From: Ustilago trichophora
Taxonomy: Eukaryota > Basidiomycota > Ustilaginomycetes > Ustilaginales > Ustilaginaceae
Direction of reading: 5' to 3'
NCBI GenBank assembly: GCA_900323505.1
Contig: OOIN01000014.1
Location: 558,001 to 622,000 of the forward strand
Length of the DNA: 64,000 nucleotides
Part shown: positions 30,601-41,500 of the stretch, in pieces
Numbering within the stretch: the first letter of the stretch is position 1
How the letters are laid out: the number at the start of each line of letters is the position of its first letter
Program-made: the position numbers and the translations under genes
Notes under the pieces: model-generated
Seen by the model: the letters and a program-made list of their open reading frames with translations, nothing else
What the model was told of the DNA's origin: nothing
Databases searched by the model: none

Positions 30601-31092
30601 TCAGTCTTGCGCCACTCTGCCCTATTCACCTAATTCTTTATAACCCTCAAGCTAGCATCCGACAAACAGCTAGTCCCGACCCTTTTCGCCGTCTCTTGTC
30701 CACAGTATCGTTGTCTATCCCCCCCACTCGACCTTGATCCGCTTTGCACCGCTTCACTACTCTTTCGCACCTTCCGACACTCACTTCGACACCACTCGAG
30801 TCTCTACTTGCATCGCTCGCCTCGTCTTGCTTGCCATGGCTGCAAAGCTTGATACGAACCATTGCCTGCATCCAAGTGCTCGTTTCAACTCGTAGCGACC
30901 GTTTCGCCGCGCATACAAGCTTCGCCTTCTAGTTCCACTCGATTCGAGGCTCTTACTTCAACGGCTGGTTTCTACCTGACCAGACCCGACCGCCACCATC
31001 GTTTCATCTTTGCACTCCATTCCAGTATTGACACTCGAGGCGATAGTCTCCCAACCGCCATCATCACCACTTTCAACAACGACATAACCTTG
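24646..31092. other. Long gene-poor region between retrotransposon and bZIP gene
   Basis: About 6.4 kb in which I find no convincing coding region on either strand. Open frames are short, unrelated to each other and biased in composition. It contains a CGCAT-type simple repeat near 24944-24971, overlapping TACTGTA/TACAGTA motifs at 28183-28199, and CT tracts near 28771-28800. From about 29600 to 31092 the plus strand is very pyrimidine-rich, most likely the promoter and long 5' leader of the bZIP gene. Spliced small genes or non-coding RNAs cannot be excluded. Confidence 0.4.
28183..28199. promoter_or_regulatory. Overlapping TACTGTA/TACAGTA palindromes
   Basis: Three overlapping copies, including the perfect 12-bp palindrome TACTGTACAGTA at 28183-28194. 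The same 12-mer is at 37138-37149. No function known to me. Confidence 0.35.
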
Positions 31093-32535
31093 ATGCCGGC
31101 AATCATGAGACCTCCTGCCAAGAACAATGACGAGGTGCTCGACGCCGAACGCCTCCGTCAAGTCGCACGCCGTAAAGAGCAGAACCGGAATGCACAACGT
31201 CGCCTCCGCGAGCGAAAGGAGGAATACACAATGCAGCTCGAGGCGCAACTGGCCGAACTTCATCGTCGATCTCAAAGCCAAGAGGAGGAGAGCCACTTCC
31301 TCAGAGAAGCACTTGCCCGTATGCGAGCCGAGAACCAAACGCTCGCTGAACAGATTGCTATGATCCACCAGGCTGTGCCCTCGACTCAGGCTTCCCATCC
31401 GCTTCCTCAGAGGGCCTCGATCGATCTTGGGATTGACCCCTTCGCCCACACTGCTCCTTTGAGCCGCAACCGCAACCGCTCGCAGAGTGCCACTGCATCT
31501 ATCATGCCTCACTTCGCCTTTGGCCCGACTCCTGCTCCGTGGGCCACGACTTCTCAGCACCCCATGCCCACCATGCATCCACCCTTCGGTGCCACCATTG
31601 CTCCCGGCGCCACGCATCGCCTGCCCTTTGCCTCGGCATCGCCCCTGCCCGGCGCATCATCCTTCACCGGCGGTCTCACCATGCCTCACAGCGAACCCAT
31701 CGAGGATGTCGCCATGCCTCGATCTGAAGACATTAGTCGCAGGAGCTCCCTGTCGCCCATCTCTCAGCGAAGGGACAGCACCATCATCAGTCCCTTCGAC
31801 AGCAGAGGCAACCTCTCTCGTCACGGTAGCGGTCAAACCGAGCTCACGCTGCCTCCCGAGCACTCTGACTTGGAGAGCGGTCCGACCACCAAGATTCAAC
31901 GCGTTTCGGTATCTTCCAAGGCTATCACCCCGTCCATGGCCCCTTCGCCATCGCCTTCGCTCGGTACCGCTCCGATTCCATCCAGAACCATGGCGCCCGC
32001 CGTCACGCCCACTGTAGCTGACGAGACTGGCGAAGGGAAGCCCATGTCGACGATGCCACCGACTTCGGACGACGTTATGGCGAGCTGTCTCGAGAGCATC
32101 CACTCGATGCCTCTCCATGGCTTCGAAGCTGGCAAGCAGCCTCAAGCGCATGTGGCACAGAAGCCCGCTTTCGATTCTGCTGCTTCCTGGATGTCATCGG
32201 CAAACGAAATCTCGGGCCAGCTAGCGCTTCCCGACTTCCGCCAAACCGACCTCTCGTCCATCTCCAAGCCTCTCGGTCTGACTCCAGGCGCACTTGGTCT
32301 GACCAACGCCATGCCAGGCGGTGGCTCAGGGGGGGATGGTTGGTCCATCTCTCCTTGGCTCAACCTGACCCATACGCCATCAGCTGGCGCCTCGGCCGAC
32401 ATGGAGGCTTTTGCATCTCGCTCGCATGCTGACAGCCAGCATCTGGAGACTGGGATGGCTTTTGACAGCAAGAGATCTCTAGCGACTCGTCGTGGATTCT
32501 CCGGCAGCCTAAAGTTCGAGTCGCGTGCCGGATGA
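31093..32535 (+). CDS. bZIP transcription factor, Yap/AP-1-like basic region
   Basis: A 480-residue protein from the first ATG of the frame (31093); the frame is open further upstream without ATG. Residues about 24-50 form the basic region (RRKEQNRNAQRRLRERKEEY). Its NxxAQ signature is that of fungal Yap/AP-1-like factors, although the Phe-Arg usual after AQxx is Leu-Arg here. A leucine-zipper coiled coil runs to about residue 95. The rest is Ser/Pro-rich with repeated MPH and MPR segments and probable phosphorylation sites; a Yap1-type Cys-rich redox domain is not visible. The target genes cannot be told from sequence. The very long pyrimidine-rich leader suggests control at translation or from distant promoter elements. 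One exon. Confidence 0.85.
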   Translation: MPAIMRPPAKNNDEVLDAERLRQVARRKEQNRNAQRRLRERKEEYTMQLEAQLAELHRRSQSQEEESHFLREALARMRAENQTLAEQIAMIHQAVPSTQASHPLPQRASIDLGIDPFAHTAPLSRNRNRSQSATASIMPHFAFGPTPAPWATTSQHPMPTMHPPFGATIAPGATHRLPFASASPLPGASSFTGGLTMPHSEPIEDVAMPRSEDISRRSSLSPISQRRDSTIISPFDSRGNLSRHGSGQTELTLPPEHSDLESGPTTKIQRVSVSSKAITPSMAPSPSPSLGTAPIPSRTMAPAVTPTVADETGEGKPMSTMPPTSDDVMASCLESIHSMPLHGFEAGKQPQAHVAQKPAFDSAASWMSSANEISGQLALPDFRQTDLSSISKPLGLTPGALGLTNAMPGGGSGGDGWSISPWLNLTHTPSAGASADMEAFASRSHADSQHLETGMAFDSKRSLATRRGFSGSLKFESRAG

Positions 32536-34037
32536 GGTCGCGCAATACGCCTTTGCGCGTCTCATAAGCTTTAGGTCAGTCTCCGATCTTCATCGTCTTC
32601 CTTTTCTCTTCTCAATCACGGAACTGGCTCTCCTGGAACGCATCTTGATACTCGCAAGCATTCTTCGTCCCACTCTCAGGCATGATTCTCTCTCATCTGT
32701 CCCAAGTGCTCGCTTTCTTTCCCATTCTGCGCAGCCAAACTCTCATTCGAAACGAGCTACTACGACTGCTTGGTATGAGAGAGGTGTGCAGGTCAAGGTC
32801 CCCTTGGTCGCTTTCTCTGCTGGTGTGGGTATCTCGAGTCTGAGGGTATCACACGACCCGGACACTTATACATGCCCTGCAGCGACACCGACAAGATACT
32901 GCATGCATCGCCACGCTTGCATGTTGTCGTCTGGCTCCGTGATGCAAGTCCACAGCGCTTTGCGGAGCTAATCCAGCGGTCTTCGCGCTCTACTGTCCCT
33001 TCCCCTTCTCTGTTCTCGTCTGCATTCCCGTTCGATTGCCATTCACAGCCCGAAAGCAGCATCTGTACTATTACCAAGCATACTCGATCGGTCTTCCACT
33101 TGGCTGCTCTGCGTTCGTCACCATTCATTCTTTTGTACTCTTTGGTTCCGAATTTGGTGTTATGCACGCACACCGCCGTCTTTATTTTCTAATCGCGCTT
33201 CCTTGCAGGTGTTTGGCTTCACTTGCTTTCACCTGGCTTCGTTTGTTTTCTCGTTTCGTCCTGTTTCACTCGCATCGCATCGCATTCTTGCATAGTCTCT
33301 AATCATACTCGCCAGGGACGCTGAAATTGTGCAGCTGGGATTCTACTCCACTCGAACATCGTGTGTGTTGGTGTGTCTCGCTTGTGACTGGTAGACAAGA
33401 TTGTTTGAGATACGGCGGGCTTCCGACGGGCAACTCTGTGAATGTTGGAAGTCAAGCCCAGGCTTTCGGATGGACTTGCTATCACGATCTTTTGGGGGCG
33501 TGAAGGACGCACGCACCTGCCATGTCACGCACTGGCATGCCATGAACAGCCTCAGCAGTTGTTCAGTGATGCACTCTTGCACAATTGGACGTGGTGATTT
33601 TTCCGAAAATGTTAGACCCGGAAAAGTGTGTGATCGCCGATCGACTCGAGATGGGTGCCACGATTTCTGATTTGGCCCCTTTTCGGTAAACCGGTGGTTG
33701 GCAGGGCCGGGTCTGAGCGCGAGAGTGTGTGAAAGGGGCAGAAGGATGAATCCGGGGCGCTTGCAATCGCCAGCAGCAGTCTTCCGCACTGCGGCTCGTA
33801 TGTGCCCGACTCAGCAGCCGCAACTCCACTTTGAGGCGAGGCGAAGCGGGGTCGATTCAGAAGAAGACTCGCTTGCCCCCCGGCTCAGGCGGACTTGGAG
33901 GACACGCAGCCCGTCTTCAGAGAAGATCTCAAAGAAACGCTCGATGTCCATCTCTGTCTCCTTCCCAATCAACTATCAACACGAGCCTCGCTACTGGTCC
34001 CCTTCGTTCATATATCCTCATATCCACACATACCAAT
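32536..34037. other. Intergenic between bZIP and thiolase genes
   Basis: About 1.5 kb with no convincing gene. CGCAT-type simple repeats lie near 33272-33286. The open frame upstream of the thiolase ATG (from about 33831) has no ATG and is read as leader. Confidence 0.45.
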
Positions 34038-35225
34038 ATGGCTAGTCAGGCATTCATCGTCGCAGCCAAGCGAACACCCTTCGGTGCTTTTGGAGGCAAG
34101 CTCGCTGGCTTCTCTGCTTCTCAACTCGGAGGTCTTGCCTCCAAGGCTGCTCTCGCCGAGCTTCCCTCGTCGACCAAGGTGGATGCTACCATTTTCGGAA
34201 ATGTTCACGCCAGTGACAACACTGCTGCCTACCTTGCGCGTCATGTGGGTCACCACGCTGGTCTTCCCGTGACCGTCCCTGCACTCACTGTAAACCGTCT
34301 TTGCGGTTCTGGTTTCCAGAGTATCATCAATGCTGTACACGAGATCCGTGTTGGCGACTCGGACGTGATTCTGACTGGTGGTACCGAGTCCATGTCTCAG
34401 GCGCCATACACGCTTTCTGGTGTGCGATTTGGAAACACCCGATACGGACAGGATCTCAAGTTGGTCGACTCGCTGGCGGCCGCGCTGACGGATCAGGTCC
34501 CCACCCCGACACCTATGGGTATCACTGCCGAGAACCTTGCTGCCAAGTACGGCATCTCGAGGCAGCAGTGTGACGAATACGCTCTTCAAACCCAGCAGCG
34601 ATACCAAAAGGCACTTGCCGAAGGCGCATTCAAGGACGAAATCGTTCCCGTCGAGATCAAGTCCAAGAAGGCCACCGAATCTTTTGAAGCCGATGAGCAC
34701 CCGCGTGCCAAGACTACAGTCGAGAGCCTCGGCAAGCTCCCCTCTGTTTTCAAGAAGGAAGGTACCGTCTCTGCCGGAAACGCCAGTGGTATCTGCGACG
34801 GAGCAGCAGCCAACGTTGTCGCCTCTGAAGAGGCTGTCAAGAAGTTTGGTCTCAAGCCCCTCGCCCGTATCGTTTCGTACGGTGTTACAGCCTGCGAACC
34901 TAGCATCATGGGTATTGGCCCCGTAGAGGCTAGTAAGCTCGCCCTCAGCCGTGCCGGACTCAAGGTGTCTGACATGGACCTCATCGAGGTCAACGAGGCT
35001 TTCGCCGCCCAGTTCCTCTCGGTGCAGAAGGAACTCGAATTGCCTAACGAAAAGACCAACGTCTTTGGTGGTGCTATCGCCCTCGGTCATCCGCTCGGCG
35101 CAAGTGGCGCAAGAATCATGGCCAACTTGACCCATAACTTGATCCGATTGGACAAGAAGTACGCTCTCGGTGCCGCTTGCATCGGTGGTGGTCAGGGTAT
35201 CGCTATCGTTATCGAGCGTGTTTAA
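34038..35225 (+). CDS. 3-ketoacyl-CoA thiolase, mitochondrial ACAA2 type
   Basis: A 395-residue protein from ATG 34038 (context CCAATATGG), close in length to animal ACAA2 (397). It cleaves 3-ketoacyl-CoA with CoA to acetyl-CoA and a shortened acyl-CoA in beta-oxidation, and may also condense acetyl-CoA. Visible motifs are the acylated Cys in VNRLCGSGFQSI (about residue 93), NEAFAAQFL, GGAIALGHPLGASGARI with the catalytic His, and the C-terminal Cys box CIGGGQGIA. Similarity runs along the whole chain and is closer to mitochondrial ACAA2 than to peroxisomal Pot1. There is no C-terminal SKL signal and no long N-terminal peroxisomal signal. Animal ACAA2 uses an uncleaved N-terminal mitochondrial signal, so mitochondria are the likely site. 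Its 3' end faces that of the isomerase gene. Confidence 0.9.
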   Translation: MASQAFIVAAKRTPFGAFGGKLAGFSASQLGGLASKAALAELPSSTKVDATIFGNVHASDNTAAYLARHVGHHAGLPVTVPALTVNRLCGSGFQSIINAVHEIRVGDSDVILTGGTESMSQAPYTLSGVRFGNTRYGQDLKLVDSLAAALTDQVPTPTPMGITAENLAAKYGISRQQCDEYALQTQQRYQKALAEGAFKDEIVPVEIKSKKATESFEADEHPRAKTTVESLGKLPSVFKKEGTVSAGNASGICDGAAANVVASEEAVKKFGLKPLARIVSYGVTACEPSIMGIGPVEASKLALSRAGLKVSDMDLIEVNEAFAAQFLSVQKELELPNEKTNVFGGAIALGHPLGASGARIMANLTHNLIRLDKKYALGAACIGGGQGIAIVIERV

Positions 35226-35296
35226 AATGGATCAAACCTATGATGTTATTCTCTTGCCGCTATTGCATTGTTCCATGATAGAATTGTCTGAATCAC

Positions 35297-35358
<62 letters not shown>

Positions 35359-35734
35359 CCAAATCACACGAAAGCCCGGAAGACGTTCAAGAGTTTGCTT
35401 TGTGATTTGACTGCCAGTCGAATCCGCTGCTTGAGTGAAGTTCAGACAGTCTCAAGTGCTCTGATCAGGCGAATAAAGTGCTGATCCTTTCCTTCACGGA
35501 ACGAAGGGCTTCCGGCCTTATGAGTGTGACATTTATACAGCACATTCTGACTTAGACCAAGCACATAGGGAAGCAAAATCGTTTCTTTTTGATGGCAAGC
35601 TGCCACTAATGCTGTAGAAATCAAGCAACTTGTGCTTTGGGTTACGGTGGGTAGCCGAATCCAGAATCATTCCGACATTTGCCTTCTCGCGAGAAAAGGA
35701 AGCAGCATCAGATTCTAGCCGACTGGCCAGCTAG
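35226..35734. other. Convergent intergenic with T60 run
   Basis: The 3' regions of the thiolase (plus) and triosephosphate isomerase (minus) genes meet here. It includes a run of 60 T at 35299-35358, the longest homopolymer in the window. No gene seen. Confidence 0.5.
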
Positions 35735-36574
<840 letters not shown>

Positions 36575-37247
36575 TTTGTCTAATGTTTTTGTTCCGAAGT
36601 TTCGGGAGGAGAAAATTGGAGAGAATCGTTTGGTGGTAGCGACGAAGGAACGAAGAAGCAAAGAGGAGGAAGACATGAAATGGGAGATAGTTGGGCGAAA
36701 GTGGTGCCTGCAGCTCCACACAACACTTTGTTGTTCTATGCAGTATGTTGGCCTGTGAATTGTACTGTATCTTCCAAAACGAGCTTTTCCGATCAAGCCA
36801 AGATCAAGCCCGTCTGATAATCGGCGCAGGCGCGGAAAGATCCCGGAGAAATCCTGACTCTGTGTCTAATGCTAACGCTCTGGACTTATTTTGCGTACGA
36901 AAAAGCACATCGATTTGCATCAATTTCGCGTCGGCTCAGAATCCTCCACTTCTTCTGCGGCAGTGTGAGTGCAGGTCAGCGTCAGCTTTGCTCAATGTGC
37001 AAAGTGTCTGTTTTTCAACGCTTGGACCAAGTCTCTCGCTGAGCTTTCGTCCGAAAACCGCAAAGAGAGAGAGAGAGAGCGTGCAACCCCTGATCATGAC
37101 ACTGTGACTCTCAACTTCGCGAATCCAACACACACGTTACTGTACAGTACATCCGTGCACGCACGCACGCAACACTTTATCGTTTGCTCCAACACCTCCA
37201 CCATCTCCCTACTCGCAACCCTTTCTCGGATATCATAGCTTTACAAC
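36575..37247. other. Divergent promoter of triosephosphate isomerase and profilin
   Basis: A 673-bp region between two start codons pointing away from each other. It contains TACTGTA at 36763-36769 and the palindrome TACTGTACAGTA at 37138-37149, about 100 bp before the profilin ATG. A (GA)n tract is near 37065-37079. No gene seen. Confidence 0.55.
37138..37149. promoter_or_regulatory. 12-bp palindrome TACTGTACAGTA upstream of profilin
   Basis: A perfect palindrome, second copy of the one at 28183-28194. It lies in the profilin promoter or leader. Possible binding site for a dimeric factor, by inference only. Confidence 0.35.
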
Positions 37248-38136
37248 ATGTCTTGGCAAGGATACGTAGACACCAACCTCGTCGGTACCGGCAAGATCAG
37301 CCAGGCTTCCATCATTGGTCTCAAGGGAGGTGTTTGGGCTACCAGCTCTGACTTCAACGTAAGTATGCGCTAGCACAAGTCAATCAGCAGCATGGCCAAA
37401 ATGACATTGCAAGGTGCAGAGATAGGGCTGGACTGCAGTGCAGGGGCTACAGAGTGGGAGAATGATATCCCTCCTTCACAGCCGTAAGCGTTACGAGCCA
37501 TCCTAAGCGAAGGTCGTGGACATTGGAACGGGGCTCACAACGGGCGAGGTCAAATCCGTGGCCGTACCGAAGCAACAGCAACGACGCCATCGGGTTTAGA
37601 CTCCTCTGCGAACAAATCTACATGTCGATTGACGCTGACGATTTCATCCTCACCTCTGTCTGCTCCTCTATCGCACAATGTGCCACCACTCCAATCAAAC
37701 CAACCTTACAACGAATTTCATCCGCTGCTGCTGTTGAAAATCACAGGTCACTCCTGAAGAGCAAAAGGCGATAATCGCCGGCTTTGACGATCCTTCTGGC
37801 CTGCAAGCCGGCGGTGTCCGTGCCAACGGCAAGAAGTTTTTCACCCTTGGCGTCACACCAAAGACCATCTACGGAAAGCAAGGCGTAAGTGAAACCCAAA
37901 TTTCCCAACTTGCCCTCTTTCGTCCACCTCTTGGACCTCCAGCCCTGTTCCGAACATGCTGCTGACTTTTCATATGCTGTCTCTTTGGATCTGAAATCTG
38001 GTAGGCCGACGGCTTGGTAGCAGTCAAGACCAACCAAGCAGTACTCGTCTGCGTCTACGTCGCACCCATTGTTCCCGGTGAGGCCAACAAGGTCGCCGAA
38101 GGTCTCGGTGACTACCTTGTCAGCGTCGGATACTAG
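37248..38136 (+). CDS. Profilin, three exons
   Basis: Small actin-monomer, poly-proline and phosphoinositide binding protein controlling actin assembly. Exons are 37248-37358, 37747-37884 and 38005-38136, giving 126 residues, the usual fungal length. Introns of 388 and 120 bp have GTAAGT donors and CAG or TAG acceptors, both between codons. The start MSWQGYVDTNL matches the conserved profilin N-terminus that binds poly-proline. ASIIGLKGGVWATS, KTIYGKQG and the C-terminal EGLGDYLVSVGY are conserved family segments. The first intron is long for this window and could hold regulatory sequence. Confidence 0.95.
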
Positions 38137-38566
38137 ACCAAACTTTGCAGCAAACCAGAACATTGTATATTCAACTGCAACTCATCCAGTTAAAAAGTTT
38201 CCTGTCCAGAATACGAATCGTGTGTGCACAACTTGCTTTGCTCTGGATGCCTTGGGAGGAGGAGCAGGGAGAATGCAGTTTCAAGACGGAGAGCGATGTT
38301 TGCAGGTAAGGTGATGGTGTTGGACAAGTCGAGTTGCTCAGAAAGGATCATTTCGGCACGGAAAATGGCCCTCGTGAAAGTCACACCACTTTGAGCTTCA
38401 TCAACGGGAAAAAGTCTATTACGATAGTGAGAAATTGCATAGAGTTCTTCGTTCGCCACATTGAGGGAGAACAAATCTTGATCAGATGCTTTTTTGGTAG
38501 ATAAGGAGGTAAAGAAATCGGAGGTCATGCTGGCCTCATGTATTCGGCGTGACCTGTGTGAGCAAT
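38137..38566. other. Convergent intergenic between profilin and SAPS genes
   Basis: The 3' ends of the profilin gene (plus) and the SAPS-family gene (minus) face each other. Nothing else recognised. Confidence 0.5.
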
Positions 38567-41500
38567 CTACGACTGCTGTGTTGACGAAGGTGCCTCACCA
38601 GCGCCCAACGCCGCTTCATCGAGGGGTACAATCACCGTCGTCCCATCGGCTAGTGTACGCTGTAGTTTTCCGTCCTCATTCTGCGAAACTTTGGTCGAGA
38701 TTCCGGGTCCCAGAGGGTCTTCGGTATCGGTCACTTCAGAGATCTCGGGTCCGGAGGAGCCAAGGGAGCCGCGACGGTTGGATGTGCCCTCCCCGGTGAG
38801 ATCGGCCGTTTCGAGGTGGCCAAGTGAGGGACGACGGGCATGGGCTTTACTAATGATTTCAGAGCCCGTGGCGAAGGAGGAAGGGTCGATGCCTTTTGGT
38901 GATATTGGGCTCGAACTCAGAGTCGATGCTGTTGGCTCGGCGTGGTCGGGTTCGGACTCGGTTACGGCAGCGTCGGGCTTGCTCTCGGTGGCTTCTACCT
39001 CGTCCTCGTCTTCGTCTTCATCATCATCGTCGTCATCTTCCGAGTCGTCGTCCTGCTCGCCACCGGTACGCTCTTCCTCGTGGTACTCTCGCCTGAACTG
39101 CGCAGCCCAATCGGCGGGCGTCAGGTTTTCGGCGAACGGATTCGAGTTGTTGCTGTTGGCAGCAGCAGCCGACGAGGTGAAGTCGAAGCTTTGCGTTGCT
39201 CCGCCAGCGTTTGCATCGCTGGGATCCGCAAACGGTCCCCAGTCATCGTCTTCATCCTCATCTCCTAGCTCACCGCTGCCGCCGCTCGATCCATGTCCGG
39301 GTGTGAAGGCATCGTCAAAGCCGCTGCCGTCCTTGCCGCCGCGTTTGAGCTCACTTGACAGCCAAGATGCCTCGTCGTCGCTATCATCGTCGTCAGATCC
39401 AGCCGCGCCACCGATCTGCGACGACAGGTAGCTGGCAAAAGAGCTGCTTCCCGCACCACCGATACCACCATCGTCATCATCATCGTCAGCGCCAGAGCCG
39501 AATGACATTGACATGCCTTCATGTCCACGGTTGAATGCAAGCGGGCCGCCCTCCTTCTCGCGGATCTCCTCGAGCGTCTCGGACACGACTTGACGCCATT
39601 CGTCGCGTTCAGTAAAAGCTTCAACGGGACGAGCAATCTCGAGCGGATAGCGTTCAAGCAGCTTGACCGTCTCTTCGGCGATGAGGTTCATATGACCCAT
39701 GTAACCAAGACGGATCCTGCGTGGACCGGCCACGGACTCCTCGTTACGCTTCCGTCCCTCCACGATGCGCGAGGTGAGGTGTCCCTGGTCAAAGACGGCC
39801 ACAGTGAGCTTCCTATTGAGACCTACATCCATGCGGCCGTTGAAGCACTGCTGCAGAATGTCGTAGACAACGTTGTGGAGGAAGTTGTTCCATGGGTAGT
39901 CGAAGAAGAGGTTGAGCAGGGAGGGAAGAATGCCGCACTCGAGGAACTTTCTCTTGAGCAGGTCTCCCACGACGTACTCCTTGGCGTCATCGATCGGGCT
40001 TGGGGGACCTGACAAGCGAGGTGCCGTAAGCTCGGCGAGAGACAATCCAGAAAGGGCGGAGCGTATCGAAGCAGAATCGCCCTTGTCATCCTCGAGTGAA
40101 TCGCTTGTAGTGACGCTTGGGCTGCCGTAGGGCTCCTTCTCCCGGGAATTGGGGTCGACGTTCAGGCTGTTGCTGCTCCCCTCGGTCATCGCGCCGGCCT
40201 TGTCACCTAACGACACCTCGTTCAGCAACGTCTCATCGGCCGCCTCGTCGGTGGATCCGGTCGAGGCTCCTTTGCTCGACTTGTCACGGCCATGTCCTGA
40301 GACGTGGGAAGATGGAGACGTCTCAGTCTGCGTTGCCTCCTCAGCCGCAGGCCCATCAGCCTTGGCAGCGTCCTGTGCAAGATTGTCTTGACCAGCTTCC
40401 GCCTCGGCTCCAGTGGAGGTGTCGCCGACCTCGGGTCCATCACCGCCCTGCAAAGTCCTAGCGAGTGTCTGCAAGCCTTCGAGGCCGCCAGTGAGGACGC
40501 CGTCAATCGAATACTGGGGACCCTCTCCAGGAGCTCGATTGAGCAGAGCCATGTTCGAGCAGTGAAGCAACTCAGCGTACAGCTCGGTGATGCGATACCT
40601 TTCGAAAGTGAGTGGCGCCACATCTCCGACAGAGGTAGGAATTGTGACATCGCGCTCTCGAGGCTCATTGACTAGCTGTTGGAAGTCGGAGAGTCGCTCG
40701 GAAAGCACTCGAAGCATGGGTCCAAGATGCACCAAGCCCATCTTGTCTACGATCTCGGCCATGGCCTCCTCCATGCCTTGTACATCCTCTTCTTCCTCGT
40801 CCAAGGCGTCGATCGCCTTTTGAGCTGACCCCTCATCGTCCTGCTTTTCTGCTTCTGGGGACTGGCCGGCTTCGCCCTCCTGCTGGGCGGCGTCCACCTT
40901 GGCAGCTTCCTCCTCCTCCTCCTTCTTTTGCAGTCGCTTTTCGGTCAGCTCGCTCTGCCTCTTGACGAGGTGATTGTGCAAGGTGCGGAGAAGATGCTGC
41001 TCAAAGTAGTCGCTGTTGTTCTTGCGGATCAACTCGATAAAGACGCCGATACATGTTACCAAAGTCGAGCTGCAGGTCTCGGAAGTGATCTGGACCGTTG
41101 GCGCTGAGACGGGCGGGAAGAGGTTGTCGGGACGGACGGTGGCTGTCGATCCTCGGTGGTCAAAGTGGCCTGGCGAGCGCGATTCGGAAGCAGGGAACTC
41201 GCGAGGGTTGAGGGGTCGGGCAAACGACTCGTCGTCGTCATCGTCGTCCTCGAGTGCCGACGAAGAAACAGCATTCTCGTCGAGTGTGGAGAGCGATGCA
41301 TCACGTCGCTCCGACGGCTTGCGAAGATCCTGCACTGAAAGGGATGAAAGCTGCTCGTCGGCTACATCTGTCAGACGGCGATGCAGTTGTCGTGGCAGCT
41401 GCGAATCGAGCATGTAGCTGACCATTTTTCGAACGATAGGCTCGCTCGCAAGCTCGCGTACGAGGCGGTTGTTGATGCCGGCTGTGTTCTCCTGCGAGTC

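Noticed and set aside
33831..34037. In-frame upstream extension of the thiolase
   Set aside because: No ATG; family alignment begins at the ATG at 34038.
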